From an uncultured Collinsella sp. (GTDB taxonomy: Bacteria; Actinomycetota; Coriobacteriia; Coriobacteriales; Coriobacteriaceae), in NCBI GenBank assembly GCA_937982065.1, contig CALJMO010000036.1, positions 37,736-101,735 on the forward strand: 64,000 bases of DNA, read 5' to 3'. Below the pieces are notes generated by a model that saw nothing but the letters and a program-made list of their open reading frames with translations, ran no database searches and was not told the DNA's origin. Shown here piece after piece: positions 11,349 to 20,816 of the stretch. The stretch's first letter is position 1. Each line of letters begins with the position of its first letter. Both the position numbers and the translations under genes were made by a program.

Positions 11349-13193
11349 CTAGGCCTCCTTGGTCGTAGAAATAGAATCGGACGATACCTCGACAGGTCTG
11401 CCAAAAGTACGGGCAGCTGCGGCTCCACCGGCAAGCGGAGTCGCCATCTGGGCTTTTGTGCGTCGCGGTGCCGAAACGGGAAGTTCAAAGGCAAAGCCCA
11501 TCGCAAGCAAAAACCACGTAAGCGTATAGGTTGCAACCAGAGCGGCAACAAGGCCGCCCATCACGGCGCGTTGGGAAAATACGCTACATGCAGCCACAAC
11601 CAGCACCGGAACCTCGCAGGCAGAAAGCGCAAGCACACCCTGCAGGAACCCCGAGCGCCGATCGCGCGCAAGTACCCCCGCGGTAACGCCGGCTATGCCT
11701 GGCAGCGCCAACGCCAGTGCGGCAATAATACCCGGTAGCGACCCAGACCACACGAGCGATCCCAAAGTCGCCGTCACGCGGGCGCCCGACGCCAGCAGCG
11801 CGGCCGAAACCACGACCACAGCCCAAACCACGCCACAGACGACCGTCGCGCCGACCATCAGCGCGCGACGAACCGCGCGGCCAGACGCATCCATGGGGCA
11901 CGGCGTGAGCGGCTCGCCGCGGAGCGAACGACCGACATTTTGCGCATAGTGGTCACAAAACGCCGAGAGCGCCGCCTCGACCGCCGCCGGCTCGGGACGA
12001 TCTTTTTGATGGCTGGACAGACAGGCCATCACCACGTCGAACAGCTGGACATCGACAAACGCCAGCGCATCGCGTAGCTCTTCGGAATCCGGCTCAAGCC
12101 CTAGCTGCTGGGCCTGCTCGGCCGCGGCGAGCGCCACATCGGGCTCACGACGAAGCAGCTGAGTCAAATCGCAACCGGGCGCATGGGCACCAATGGGATA
12201 GTCGGGCCGCGTGTCCATCTTGAGACGGTAGGGGCTCGCGATGTCGCGCGTCTTTTTGCGCGAACCCGAGGTGCCCGAAGTACTCGGCGCAGCTTCGTAT
12301 GGCGCGACGCCGGCAATGAGCTCGTAAACCGTGCTTGCCGCGGCATAGACGTCGATCGCCGGCGACATACGCAAAGCGCGCAGGTCGGGAATATCATCGG
12401 TGAGCATCTCGGGCGGAGCGTAGGCAACCGTCGCGCGACGCAGCGTGGCATAGCGCTCGGTAAAGGATGCCTTGCCGCCGGTACCGGCCACGGCCGACGC
12501 AGGCTCGAGCGCCAGCGACGAGCCAAAGTCGATCAGGCACAGGTCAAAGGTGCCCTCGGCAAGCTGCCGGTCAAGCGGCAGGCGCGCCGTACGCACCATA
12601 ATATTAGCGGGCGAGATGTCGCGATGGACAAAGCCCTCCCCCACCAGGCTCATACGGCAGAGCAGGTCGAACAGGTCGCGCCCCAAGCGCGCCGCCACAA
12701 GCGGCGATAGGCGGCCGGCATCGTCCACGGCAAAGCGCGAGCGCAAGCGGGCGAGCGTCTCGCCCTCGACCCATTCCATGACAATTGCAGGCACACCGTC
12801 GACCTCGCCCCAGCCATAGAGGCGGGGAAAGCCCTTAAGGCCCGAAAGGGCGCAATGGCATTCGTATTCCTCGCGAAATGCCGCCTTGAACTTGGCGACC
12901 AGCGCCTCGTGAGCGGCATCGTCGTCAAACTCATCGCGCGTCGGCAAGATGAGCTGCTTGAGTGCCACGGCCACGCCTTGGGCGTTGACGGCACGCGTCA
13001 CGCGGCCGATACCGCCACGGCGCATGGTGGCATCGTCGGCAAACAGCATCGTAAAACGACGCAGATAGGCAGGCAGTTCGTCCTGACCGAGCGCAATGGC
13101 CGGCTCAAACCCGTCGACACGCGCCAGGCGCAGGCCGACCATCGGATCGCGACCGAGCGATTGTGGTGTGGTGGATGCAAGATCGGTCATCAT
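11349..13193 (-). CDS. Ser/Thr protein kinase with C-terminal membrane segments
   Basis: A 614-residue protein. Residues ~50-430 form an atypical protein kinase domain: GGIGRVTRA as a Gly-rich loop, VALKQLI with the ATP lysine, HRDISPANIMV as catalytic loop (H190, D192), and LIDFGSS in place of DFG. HRDISPxN instead of HRDxKPxN is unusual. About four hydrophobic segments follow (~residues 445-585), so the kinase is tethered to the membrane with its catalytic part inside. Its start overlaps the upstream gene by four bases (ATGA), and its stop is three bases before the FHA gene, so the three are surely co-translated. Substrates are unknown; the FHA partner and the upstream anchored protein are obvious candidates. 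Confidence 0.85.
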   Translation of the reverse strand: MMTDLASTTPQSLGRDPMVGLRLARVDGFEPAIALGQDELPAYLRRFTMLFADDATMRRGGIGRVTRAVNAQGVAVALKQLILPTRDEFDDDAAHEALVAKFKAAFREEYECHCALSGLKGFPRLYGWGEVDGVPAIVMEWVEGETLARLRSRFAVDDAGRLSPLVAARLGRDLFDLLCRMSLVGEGFVHRDISPANIMVRTARLPLDRQLAEGTFDLCLIDFGSSLALEPASAVAGTGGKASFTERYATLRRATVAYAPPEMLTDDIPDLRALRMSPAIDVYAAASTVYELIAGVAPYEAAPSTSGTSGSRKKTRDIASPYRLKMDTRPDYPIGAHAPGCDLTQLLRREPDVALAAAEQAQQLGLEPDSEELRDALAFVDVQLFDVVMACLSSHQKDRPEPAAVEAALSAFCDHYAQNVGRSLRGEPLTPCPMDASGRAVRRALMVGATVVCGVVWAVVVVSAALLASGARVTATLGSLVWSGSLPGIIAALALALPGIAGVTAGVLARDRRSGFLQGVLALSACEVPVLVVAACSVFSQRAVMGGLVAALVATYTLTWFLLAMGFAFELPVSAPRRTKAQMATPLAGGAAAARTFGRPVEVSSDSISTTKEA

Positions 13194-14095
13194 AGGGCAA
13201 GCGCCGCCACGTTATTGTTGAAGTTACCGAGCGCGACGTCATCATCGCCGTAATGGCCGACCCATTGACATAGGTTGGTGTAACAGCCCCACAGATTGGC
13301 ATACTGCTGATACCACTTTGACCGGGGCGAGAATGTCTGACGACCGAACTCGGCTCGAATGACAAATATCTCCCCGACCAGGCTGTCGCACGGCCTGGGA
13401 TCTCCCGTAGAGTTATAGGTCGAGACCACGTCATTGGCACGAGAAACGTAACTGTCGAGCATGTTGTACTTGGTCACAAGCCAACTGTGAATGCTCTCTT
13501 CCTCAGCAGCGGAAAGGCCACCGGAGTTTGCATCGTTGTCAGTGTTGCCGCCCGTCGAGCCGCCGTTTCCAGACCCTCCGGTAGAGGAACCCGCCCCAGA
13601 GCCGCCGCCCGAACTCGATGAATCCGAGCCGGAGCCAGAAGTATCCGAGCTACCGGGCTTTCCGGACTGCTGGGCGTCCTGCTCCTTCTGCTGCTCGACC
13701 TTATTCACCGTTGCCGCCACGCTATTGTTGGACAACCGATCGATGATCTTGGTGTTGGTGAGCACGATGGTTTTGCCATTGGCAAGCGTGACTTCGTTGT
13801 CCGGGGCCTCGGCGCCGTCCGCATCGTCGGTGCCAAACACAATATGCGCGACCACACTTGCCCAAGCATATCCAGTCGTGATACCCAGATCACTTTTGAC
13901 CTCATGCCCCACGCGCGGTTCGCGTGCGGCATGCGCCTGCATCATGGACGGCACGGTCATGCCATAGGCAGTAACGCCAGCCATGACCAGCACCAGCGAG
14001 CACGACAGCAGCACGTACGCCCGAGGCGCCAAGCCCAATCGGCGTCGGATGCGCACCGCGGCGCCGCGCTTTGTCTGATTGCCACCGGGCCGCAT
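13190..14095 (-). CDS. Anchored extracellular protein with Gly/Ser-rich linker
   Basis: A 301-residue protein of unknown function. It has a basic N-terminus, one hydrophobic segment (YVLLSCSLVLVMAGVTAYGM, ~residues 27-46), an acidic/Asn-rich part, a ~60-residue Gly/Ser linker, and a C-terminal ~110-residue domain with several Trp, Tyr and three Cys residues (PRPCDSL, LWGCYTNLCQW). Topology should be inside-to-outside, with the C-terminal domain exposed. Start: ATG at 14095 has GGAGGAG six bases upstream; ATGs at 14152 and 14188 lie on the far side of a terminator-like hairpin. It overlaps the kinase gene by four bases. It might be the sensor or substrate of that kinase, which is inference only. 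Confidence 0.7.
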   Translation of the reverse strand: MRPGGNQTKRGAAVRIRRRLGLAPRAYVLLSCSLVLVMAGVTAYGMTVPSMMQAHAAREPRVGHEVKSDLGITTGYAWASVVAHIVFGTDDADGAEAPDNEVTLANGKTIVLTNTKIIDRLSNNSVAATVNKVEQQKEQDAQQSGKPGSSDTSGSGSDSSSSGGGSGAGSSTGGSGNGGSTGGNTDNDANSGGLSAAEEESIHSWLVTKYNMLDSYVSRANDVVSTYNSTGDPRPCDSLVGEIFVIRAEFGRQTFSPRSKWYQQYANLWGCYTNLCQWVGHYGDDDVALGNFNNNVAALAL

Positions 14096-14109
14096 GCGTT
14101 CTCCTCCAA

Positions 14110-14134
14110 CAAAAACACGCCGCTCGGGAGCGGC
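14110..14134 (-). terminator. Terminator/attenuator just before the anchored-protein gene
   Basis: Arms GCCGCTC/GAGCGGC followed on the minus strand by GTGTTTTTG form a classic intrinsic terminator that ends only a few bases before the GGAGGAG ribosome site of the next gene. It either ends the recR transcript or attenuates this operon. A weak promoter-like TTGCGC-17-GATACA lies just upstream on the minus strand. Confidence 0.55.
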
Positions 14135-14340
14135 GCATTCATTCGAATCCATATTTGAGTGTATCAGCGAACCAAAAAGGTTGCGCAACGAATGGACAAA
14201 TTAAGGATGCGAGCGGAAGCATCCATGCGATAAGCGGATACGAAGCATCTTTGTTGCACAACAAACTCACAGTCGCACGGGGAAATTATGACTACCCCGT
14301 GCGTCGCGAGGAAAACATACGGCAGGAGCAGGCTCGCCAC

Positions 14341-14937
14341 CTAAATCGCGCGGCGGGCCTCGATGGCGCGGCCAAGCGTAAGCTCGTCGGCATACTCCAG
14401 GTCGCCGCCCACGGGCAGGCCGCTCGCCAGACGCGACACCTCGACGCCCAGCGGCTTGATAGTGCGGGCCAGGTAGCTCGCCGTGGTCTCGCCCTCAATA
14501 TTGGGGTTGGTGGCGATGATGACCTCGTGGATGTCCTCGTGGCCCAAGCGTGCCAGCAGCTCGCGAATGTGCAACTGCTCGGGGCCAATCTTGTCCATGG
14601 GACTGATCACGCCGCCCAATACGTGGTAGAGACCGTGGTAGCTGCCCGTGCGCTCGATTGCCTGGACGTCGCGCGGCTCGCCCACCACGCAAATGCGAGT
14701 GGTGTCGCGCATCGAATCCTGGCAGATGGAGCACTCGTCGGCCGTGGCGTAGTTAAAGCAACGGCTGCAAAAGTGAACCTCCTGCTTAACCTCCAGGATA
14801 GCCTCGGCCAGGCGGCGCGCCTCCTCGGCGTCAGCCTCCAACAGGTAATAGGCGATGCGCTGAGCCGACTTGGGGCCAATGCCCGGCAGGCGACCCAGCT
14901 CATCGAGCAATTTTTGCAGGCTATGGTTAGCACTCAT
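14341..14937 (-). CDS. recR: Recombination mediator RecR
   Basis: A 198-residue protein of normal RecR length that works with RecF/RecO to load RecA at gaps. Visible are the N-terminal helix-hairpin-helix (LGRLPGIGPKSAQRIAYYLL), a C4 zinc finger (CSRCFNYATADECSIC), and a Toprim domain with ICVVGEPRDVQAIE and GLYHVLGGVISPMDKIGPEQL. It lies 13 bases downstream of the YbaB gene, the conserved bacterial arrangement ybaB-recR. No strong Shine-Dalgarno precedes the ATG, which suggests translational coupling to ybaB. Confidence 0.96.
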   Translation of the reverse strand: MSANHSLQKLLDELGRLPGIGPKSAQRIAYYLLEADAEEARRLAEAILEVKQEVHFCSRCFNYATADECSICQDSMRDTTRICVVGEPRDVQAIERTGSYHGLYHVLGGVISPMDKIGPEQLHIRELLARLGHEDIHEVIIATNPNIEGETTASYLARTIKPLGVEVSRLASGLPVGGDLEYADELTLGRAIEARRAI

Positions 14938-14950
14938 ATATATGCGCGTC

Positions 14951-15271
14951 TTAGAACGGCATGCCCGGGATGTTGAGGCCGCCGGTGATGGCGCCCATCT
15001 GCTTGTTGGCGAGCTCGTTGACGCCGCGAACGGCCTCGTTGACGGCAGCCATAATCATGTCCTGCAGCATGTCGACGTCCTCGGGATCGAGCGCATCGGG
15101 ATCGATGGTGAGGTTGACGAGCTCCATCTCGCCGTTAACGGTCACCTTGACCATGCCGCCGCCGGCAGAGGCGTCGACGGTCTGGGACTTGAGGTTCTCC
15201 TGCGCGGCGGCAAGCTGCTCTTGCATCTTGCGAGCCTGCTTCATCATCTGCTGCATGTTCATACCGGCCAT
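14951..15271 (-). CDS. YbaB/EbfC nucleoid-associated protein
   Basis: A 106-residue basic-acidic helical protein matching the YbaB/EbfC family: MQQMMKQARKMQEQLAAAQENLKSQTVDASAGGGMVKVTVNGEME, then LTIDPDALDPEDVDMLQDMIMAAVNEAV. Family members bind DNA as tweezer-like dimers. AAGGAG is five bases from the ATG. It is the first gene of a ybaB-recR unit, separated by ~220 bases from dnaX upstream on the same strand, an order conserved in many bacteria. Confidence 0.93.
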   Translation of the reverse strand: MAGMNMQQMMKQARKMQEQLAAAQENLKSQTVDASAGGGMVKVTVNGEMELVNLTIDPDALDPEDVDMLQDMIMAAVNEAVRGVNELANKQMGAITGGLNIPGMPF

Positions 15272-15433
15272 GATGGCTCCTTTACGTGCGGCCGCACGCC
15301 GAGCTGCAAGGGCAGCCGGAGCACGGCGGGACTTTCAAACTCAAGAATCGTACCACGGCGCGAGGCCAGCGAGCGGGGCGGACACGCCACCTCAGTCGAT
15401 ATACATGTCCTCCAATACAAACCGCACGCAAAG

Positions 15434-15468
15434 ATTATGCAAGGTCGTATTATGCAAGGTTGCATAAT
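15434..15468. repeat. ATTATGCAA repeat cluster between dnaX and ybaB
   Basis: ATTATGCAA occurs at 15434-15442 and 15449-15457, and its inverse TTGCATAAT at 15460-15468, so the last two form a palindrome with a two-base centre. On the minus strand each TTGCATAAT contains a -10-like CATAAT, so this may be the ybaB-recR promoter with an operator, or paired promoters. Confidence 0.45.
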
Positions 15469-15493
15469 TCGGCGTATATGCCCTTCCGCATGG

Positions 15494-17986
15494 TTACTCC
15501 ACCGGCTTGAAGATGGTGGACTGACCGAAGACGCTGCGGATGAGGGCTTTGGCCTCGTCCTCGGTCTGCGGGATGCTTGGGGCTGCGCCCTGATGGCCGA
15601 AGGGACTGCCCGCGCCGGGGCTGGACTCCCAGGGAGCTGCAGGAGCGTCCTCCTCTTTGGGGGCAGTTGCAGCGGGCTTGGGCGCGGACGCCGTGGCCGG
15701 CACGTCGAACGGGGGCAGATCGTCCCCGCCTGCATCGGCGGCAAAACCGGCGACCATGGCATCGTCGTAGGGCACCTGCTCGGATTCCCACGGTGCAGAC
15801 TGCGCGGACGGCTGAGCCTTGGGAGCGGACGCGCGCTCGGGCGCGCGGGGCGCAGGCTCAGTCGGGAGCTTGCCCGTGGCGGGAGCGCCGGCAGGGTTGT
15901 CCGAGCGCAGCCAGGGGGCCTTGCCCAGGTCGGATGACTTGGGCGCAGGCGCAGCGGCAGACTTGGGCGCGGGGACCGAAGCAGCCGATTTGGCCGCGGC
16001 TGGCTTAGGCGCCGACGGGATCGATGCCGCTACCGGCGCCGCTTGCTGCTGCGTCGCGCTGGCGCTCGAGGATGCAGGGGCCGCCGAGGACACGGGTTGC
16101 GGGTCCGCAGATGCCGCAGCCCGTGCAGATGGAGAATGCTCCTCATGTTGAGGAGCCGGCGTGCCACCCCCATCCAAGACATAGTCGACGGTACGACGAC
16201 CGAAGACTGCGCAGACCGTCGGCAGGACCACCGATTGCATGTCAGCGCGGCCGAGCATCTTGATGGCAAAGGTCGAGCCCGCGGGGAACGAGACGGTGAG
16301 CTTGGAGCCGTCGTCGGCCGTGGCGCGGGCGTTGAGCAAAAGCCCTGCGTAGGAGGCCTGACGAGCCTTGACACGCTCGACAACCTCGGCCCATTTGCGC
16401 TGCAGCTCTCCGGCATCCTCGACCGCGGGCGTCTCGGCAGCACCGGCGGCGGCAACCTGGACGGCATTGTTGGACTGGGGCTTAGGTGCCGGAGCGGTGG
16501 CAGGCGCGGGGGCCGCAACGGGCTGAGACGTCGGAGCCGGCGCAGGCTGAGGTGCAGGCGCTGCAGGCTTGGAAGCTGACACGGACGCAGAACGGGGCGC
16601 AGGCTGAGCCGCCGGAGCGGCAGCGCCACGGTCCCAAGGCATACCGCCCTGGCGCGCGGACGTAGCAGCGGGGGCAGCGGGGGCAGCGGATGCCGCCGGA
16701 GTGGCAGCACGAGCGCCCGAAATGAGCGTCGGCTGCTGGGCGGCAGCGGGTACGGATGCTGCAGGCGCGGCGGCCTGAGCAGCAGCCACGCTCGCCGGCA
16801 CCGCGGCATTGGCAACCATGGCCTCCAGGCGTGCCACGCGCTCGGCCAATGCCTCAATCGTTATATCAGCCTCGGGACGTGCCAGGCGCGTGCAGGCGAT
16901 CTCGAGCACCAGGCGCACATCGCTCGCGCCCCTCATCTCCAGTGCGGCATCATCGAGCACTGTCAGCACGCGGGCCAGGCGATCGGCAGGATGCTCGCCA
17001 AAGGCAGCGGCCTCGGCAGCAAGCGTCTCGGCCTGCTCGGAGCCGCCCCCAAACAGCTCGGCACGGGCACCGGCAACGCAGGCAACGTACACGTCACGCA
17101 CATGCGCCACCAGGTCGCGCGTCAACTCAAGCAGGTCAATTCCCTCCTCGACCTGTGCGCGAATGAGCCCATAGAGTTCAGCAATGTCACGCTCGGCAAT
17201 GGCGCGGGCAAACTCGCCCAGGATCTGGTCCGAAACCTCGCCCAAGAGCGAGCGGGCGTCGTCCGCATGCACGGCGCCGTTACCAAAAACGCTCAGCTGC
17301 TCCAGCGTGGACAATGCGTCGCGCATGCCGCCCTTGGCATGGCGCGCCACGATCGCCAACGCCTCATCGTCGTAATCGAAGCCCTCCTGCTCGCACACGT
17401 ATGCCAGGCGATGCTCAATATCCTCGTTGCCGATGCGATGGAAATCGAAACGCTGGCAGCGCGAGAGGATGGTCTCCAGAATCTTTTGCGGGTCGGTGGT
17501 GCACAGCACAAAGATCACGTGCGCCGGCGGCTCCTCAAGCGTCTTGAGCAGCGCGTTGAACGCCGCCGTCGTGAGCATGTGGACCTCGTCGATGATATAG
17601 ATCTTGTACTTGCCGCGCACCGGGGCAAAGTTGACGGAGTTGATGATTTCCTCGCGCACATTGTCCACGCCCGTGCGGCTTGCGGCATCGAGCTCGTAGA
17701 CATCCGGGTGGTTGCCCTCGGCAATGAGCTCGCACTCCTCACAAGTACCGTCGGGCATGCAGCCGCTTGCACCATCGGCGCGCGCCGCCTCGGCATTGCG
17801 GCAGAGCAGTGCCTTGGCAAGAATGCGCGCCATAGTGGTCTTGCCCGTGCCGCGCGGTCCGCAGAACAGGTACGCATGGGACAGGCGTCCCTCGGTGATA
17901 GCGTGCTCGAGCGTCGAGACGATATGATGCTGGCCCACCACGGAGTCGAAGGTGAGCGGGCGATACTTTCGGTACAACGATTCCAT
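15494..17986 (-). CDS. dnaX: DNA polymerase III subunits gamma/tau
   Basis: An 830-residue clamp-loader ATPase. The N-terminal AAA+ domain starts MESLYRKYRPLTFDSVVGQ, with Walker A GPRGTGKT at 43-50, a four-cysteine zinc module (CRNAEAARADGASGCMPDGTCEEC), Walker B IIDEVHML, and sensor/arginine-finger SRCQRFDF. Domain III follows. Residues from ~370 on form a long Ala/Pro-rich tau-like region ending in a short conserved tail (EDEAKALIRSVFGQ). The start at 17986 is preceded by GGGGGAGC; longer upstream reading adds only non-family sequence. It is divergent from the YcxB-like gene. The Ala/Pro tail is longer than in many relatives and makes the 3' half repetitive. Confidence 0.95.
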   Translation of the reverse strand: MESLYRKYRPLTFDSVVGQHHIVSTLEHAITEGRLSHAYLFCGPRGTGKTTMARILAKALLCRNAEAARADGASGCMPDGTCEECELIAEGNHPDVYELDAASRTGVDNVREEIINSVNFAPVRGKYKIYIIDEVHMLTTAAFNALLKTLEEPPAHVIFVLCTTDPQKILETILSRCQRFDFHRIGNEDIEHRLAYVCEQEGFDYDDEALAIVARHAKGGMRDALSTLEQLSVFGNGAVHADDARSLLGEVSDQILGEFARAIAERDIAELYGLIRAQVEEGIDLLELTRDLVAHVRDVYVACVAGARAELFGGGSEQAETLAAEAAAFGEHPADRLARVLTVLDDAALEMRGASDVRLVLEIACTRLARPEADITIEALAERVARLEAMVANAAVPASVAAAQAAAPAASVPAAAQQPTLISGARAATPAASAAPAAPAATSARQGGMPWDRGAAAPAAQPAPRSASVSASKPAAPAPQPAPAPTSQPVAAPAPATAPAPKPQSNNAVQVAAAGAAETPAVEDAGELQRKWAEVVERVKARQASYAGLLLNARATADDGSKLTVSFPAGSTFAIKMLGRADMQSVVLPTVCAVFGRRTVDYVLDGGGTPAPQHEEHSPSARAAASADPQPVSSAAPASSSASATQQQAAPVAASIPSAPKPAAAKSAASVPAPKSAAAPAPKSSDLGKAPWLRSDNPAGAPATGKLPTEPAPRAPERASAPKAQPSAQSAPWESEQVPYDDAMVAGFAADAGGDDLPPFDVPATASAPKPAATAPKEEDAPAAPWESSPGAGSPFGHQGAAPSIPQTEDEAKALIRSVFGQSTIFKPVE

Positions 17987-18101
17987 GGGTGCTCCCCCGG
18001 GTATACTGAGTCTTGTTGCCGCGACGGCCATGCGGTCGCACGGCATACTGCATTCATAATAACCCGTACGGCGAGCCCGCCGCGATAGGAGTCCAAAGAG
18101 C

Positions 18102-18818
18102 ATGGCAGATGCAGAGAGCAACCTCGTTCCCTCCGAAGCAGCCGACCAGGTCGAGGTCGCGCTCGAGAAGCAGGCCGCAGCCGACGACGGTATCCTGTAC
18201 CTCAACGAGTACCAGTACGAAAACGACCTGGTCACCGACTTCGCCCGCCTGGTCGCCTCGCCCAGGCGTCGCGGCTCGCTGTATGTCGCCGCGGCAATTG
18301 CCGCGCTCATCGGCATCGGCATGTTGGTGGCCGGCGGCAACTGGATCAAGTTTGGCGTCGTGCTGATCGTATTCGGCGCCTTTTTGGCCTGGTGGAGCAA
18401 GAACCTGCACCACACCCTCGCCCGCGACTTTATCGACGCCGTCGAGGCCGACGAGTCCATGGGCGGCCGCTATCGCCGCGTCGCCGCCAACGAGGACGGC
18501 CTGATGGTTTGGGGCAAGAGCGGCAAGTCGCAGTTCTTCCCGTTTGAAAAGCTCGACCACGTGCTCGACGGCGAGCGCATCTTTGTGGCCATGTTCGCCG
18601 ACCAGGGCGTGACGATCCCTAAGGACACCTTTGTCCGCGGCGATGCCGAGCAGTTCGGTCCCTTCCTCAAGGCGCGCATCAACAAAAAACTCCGCATCGA
18701 GACCAAACGCAAGAAGATGAAGGCAGAAAAGGCCGCCGCCGAGGCCAAGCAGGGCGACCAGCCCCAGGAGACCAAGGGCAAGCAACGCAAGCAGAAGAAG
18801 AACAAGAAGAAGCGCTAA
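18102..18818 (+). CDS. YcxB-like membrane protein
   Basis: A 238-residue protein with an acidic N-terminus, two adjacent membrane segments (SLYVAAAIAALIGIGMLVAGG and FGVVLIVFGAFLAWWS), then a soluble domain. The latter contains the pattern GGRYRRVAANEDGLMVWGKSGKSQFFPFEKLDHV, typical of YcxB-like domain proteins. The C-terminal ~45 residues are very Lys-rich (KGKQRKQKKNKKKR) and could bind nucleic acid or the membrane surface. The start has GATAGGAG at ordinary spacing. It is divergent from dnaX across ~115 bases that must hold both promoters. Function of the family is unknown. Confidence 0.75.
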   Translation: MADAESNLVPSEAADQVEVALEKQAAADDGILYLNEYQYENDLVTDFARLVASPRRRGSLYVAAAIAALIGIGMLVAGGNWIKFGVVLIVFGAFLAWWSKNLHHTLARDFIDAVEADESMGGRYRRVAANEDGLMVWGKSGKSQFFPFEKLDHVLDGERIFVAMFADQGVTIPKDTFVRGDAEQFGPFLKARINKKLRIETKRKKMKAEKAAAEAKQGDQPQETKGKQRKQKKNKKKR

Positions 18819-18962
18819 GGCCAAGTCAGACAGGCAGCTTCGCATCCCGCTATCCTCCCCATGCGCCCGAGCGTGCTACACTAGCAGCATCTATGCCACC
18901 GCGAATGGCTCGGCCCCGCGCCCGCCGCTCGCAAACGAACTTTAAACGCACGAGGGTTGGCC

Positions 18963-20816
18963 ATGCCGCTTTTCTCGCAACATACCGCCCGGTTCTCGCC
19001 GGACGTTCCTTTGGAGGGCACCAGCTCTCGCGAGCTGCTCAAGCGGTACCAGCCGCTCGAGACACTTGCGACCGGCGGTTTTGGCTCCATCGAGATCTGC
19101 CGCGACACGCACCTGCGCCGCCGCGTCGCCATTAAGCGCATCCCCCTTATCAACGGTGCCGGTATGCCCGCCAGCGACATCATGGATGTCCTGCGCGAGG
19201 CGCACACTGCCGCCATGCTTCAACATCCCAATATCGTGCAGGTCATCGACTTTACGCACGACACAGCCTATGCCTACCTGGTTATGGAATATGTCGATGG
19301 CATGTCGCTGGCCGAGTTTTTGCACCGCGCGGACGGCCACTCACTTACCTTTGACGAGGCCGCGGCCATTGCCGATGCCCTGGGCCAGGCGCTCACCTTC
19401 GCCCATAGTAATGGCGTACTCCACCTGGACATTAAGCCCGCCAATGTGCTCATCGACCACTCGGGCAATGTAAAGCTCACCGACTTTGGCATGGCGCGAC
19501 TGTCGTCCGCCGGTGGCTTTGGCGGCGCGCGCGGCGGCACCATCGGCTACATGCCGCCCGAGCAGCTCGATATCGAGACCGGCACGGTCGATGAGCGCGC
19601 CGATGTCTTTGCCCTCGCCTGTGTGATCTACGAGGGCCTGTGCGGCAGCGCTCCCTTTATGGCGGCCACGCCCGCCGACTCGCTCGGCCGCATCATCGGC
19701 GGCGCCACCTATCCCAGCGAGCTGATACCACACTTTCCCCCGGGAGCCGAGGCCGCGCTCATGAGCGCGCTCTCCCCCATGCCGCAGGACCGCCCCAACA
19801 GCATCGAGGCATTTTGCGACCAGCTCCTTGCCGGTCTGGGCAGCGTACGCGAAGGCCGTCGCAGCCTGGAGCAAATGGTTGGCGAGCTTTCGGATGACGA
19901 GCAGGAGCTCGACGATATCGAGCCGTCGCACTACGAGGACGACGCCATCGAGGTCGACCCCGCACTCGGCTGGGCGGGCACGCGCTGGAGCCATGCGCGC
20001 GACTACACCATGCGCACTATCTCGGCGCTAACGTGCGGCACCTTTAGCTTTTTGCTGATGCAAACGGCCGGGGTCGCAGCGCTTCCCGGCCTGGTCATTG
20101 CGGCCATCGCGATCGGAGCGGCGGCTGGCCTGGCTCCCCAGATCGGCTCGGCCATCTCGGCTGTGGGCTTTTTGGTGCTCATGGCCAACGCCACCATGCA
20201 GGCACAGGGCATCCTGTCGATGCTGCCCGTCGCGGTGATCTTTGCCGCCGCCATGTCCGGTTGGTGGATCGCCTGGGGTCGCACCGAGGCTGCCGCGAGC
20301 GCCACGCTCACCTGTGCACTAGCGCTTGGCTGTCTGACCGGCAATACCTTCCTGGCAGCTGGGGTCGCCGCCGGCGTCGCGTCATTTTGGCTCGGCCCGG
20401 CAAGCGCCGCCGCGGCAACGGGCATGGGCGCGCTTTTTGCCCGTCTGGCCACGGTCGCGCTTTCAGCCGGAGGCGTGCTGGGGCTCGGTAACGTTGCCGC
20501 AGCGCTGGGAGACCCGCTCCTTTGGGCTGCCTTTGTGCTGGTCGCGGCAACTGCCGCAGCGTCATCCGCGCTGCTCAATGCCCATGCCAAGCGTGTCGAT
20601 CAGGGCTCAAACCTTGCCGCAATCGCCACCATCGCTGTCACCGGCATCGGCTGCGCAGCGGCGTCCTGTCTTGCACACCATATGGAAATTGCCAGCCTTG
20701 CAGCCGCGGTCATCGCCAAGGCGGCGGTTGCGGGAATCCTATCCTCTATAATCGTTGGGATATGCCTATATTTGCTCGGATACCAAAGAACCTATACGGA
20801 GAGTGATCTTTCGTGA
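18963..20816 (+). CDS. Membrane Ser/Thr protein kinase, non-RD type
   Basis: A 617-residue protein. The N-terminal kinase domain (~residues 22-290) shows LATGGFGSIE, VAIKRI (K58), catalytic loop HLDIKPANVLI (H154, D156) and TDFGMAR; HLD replaces HRD, making it a non-RD kinase. After a linker rich in Asp/Glu come about eight to ten hydrophobic segments (~residues 345-610). Start: ATG at 18963 with GAGGG six bases upstream; a TTG at 18957 abuts that site. It is the first gene of the kinase/FHA/PP2C/RodA-PBP/PASTA-kinase operon, and its stop overlaps the FhaA-like start (GTGA). It probably takes the place of PknA in the actinobacterial operon, though the multi-pass C-terminus is different. Confidence 0.87.
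   Translation: MPLFSQHTARFSPDVPLEGTSSRELLKRYQPLETLATGGFGSIEICRDTHLRRRVAIKRIPLINGAGMPASDIMDVLREAHTAAMLQHPNIVQVIDFTHDTAYAYLVMEYVDGMSLAEFLHRADGHSLTFDEAAAIADALGQALTFAHSNGVLHLDIKPANVLIDHSGNVKLTDFGMARLSSAGGFGGARGGTIGYMPPEQLDIETGTVDERADVFALACVIYEGLCGSAPFMAATPADSLGRIIGGATYPSELIPHFPPGAEAALMSALSPMPQDRPNSIEAFCDQLLAGLGSVREGRRSLEQMVGELSDDEQELDDIEPSHYEDDAIEVDPALGWAGTRWSHARDYTMRTISALTCGTFSFLLMQTAGVAALPGLVIAAIAIGAAAGLAPQIGSAISAVGFLVLMANATMQAQGILSMLPVAVIFAAAMSGWWIAWGRTEAAASATLTCALALGCLTGNTFLAAGVAAGVASFWLGPASAAAATGMGALFARLATVALSAGGVLGLGNVAAALGDPLLWAAFVLVAATAAASSALLNAHAKRVDQGSNLAAIATIAVTGIGCAAASCLAHHMEIASLAAAVIAKAAVAGILSSIIVGICLYLLGYQRTYTESDLS

Noticed and set aside
16000..16800. CRISPR-like repetition in the 3' half of dnaX
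   Set aside because: The repetition is irregular Ala/Pro codon usage of the tau-like tail, without equal spacing or palindromic repeats.
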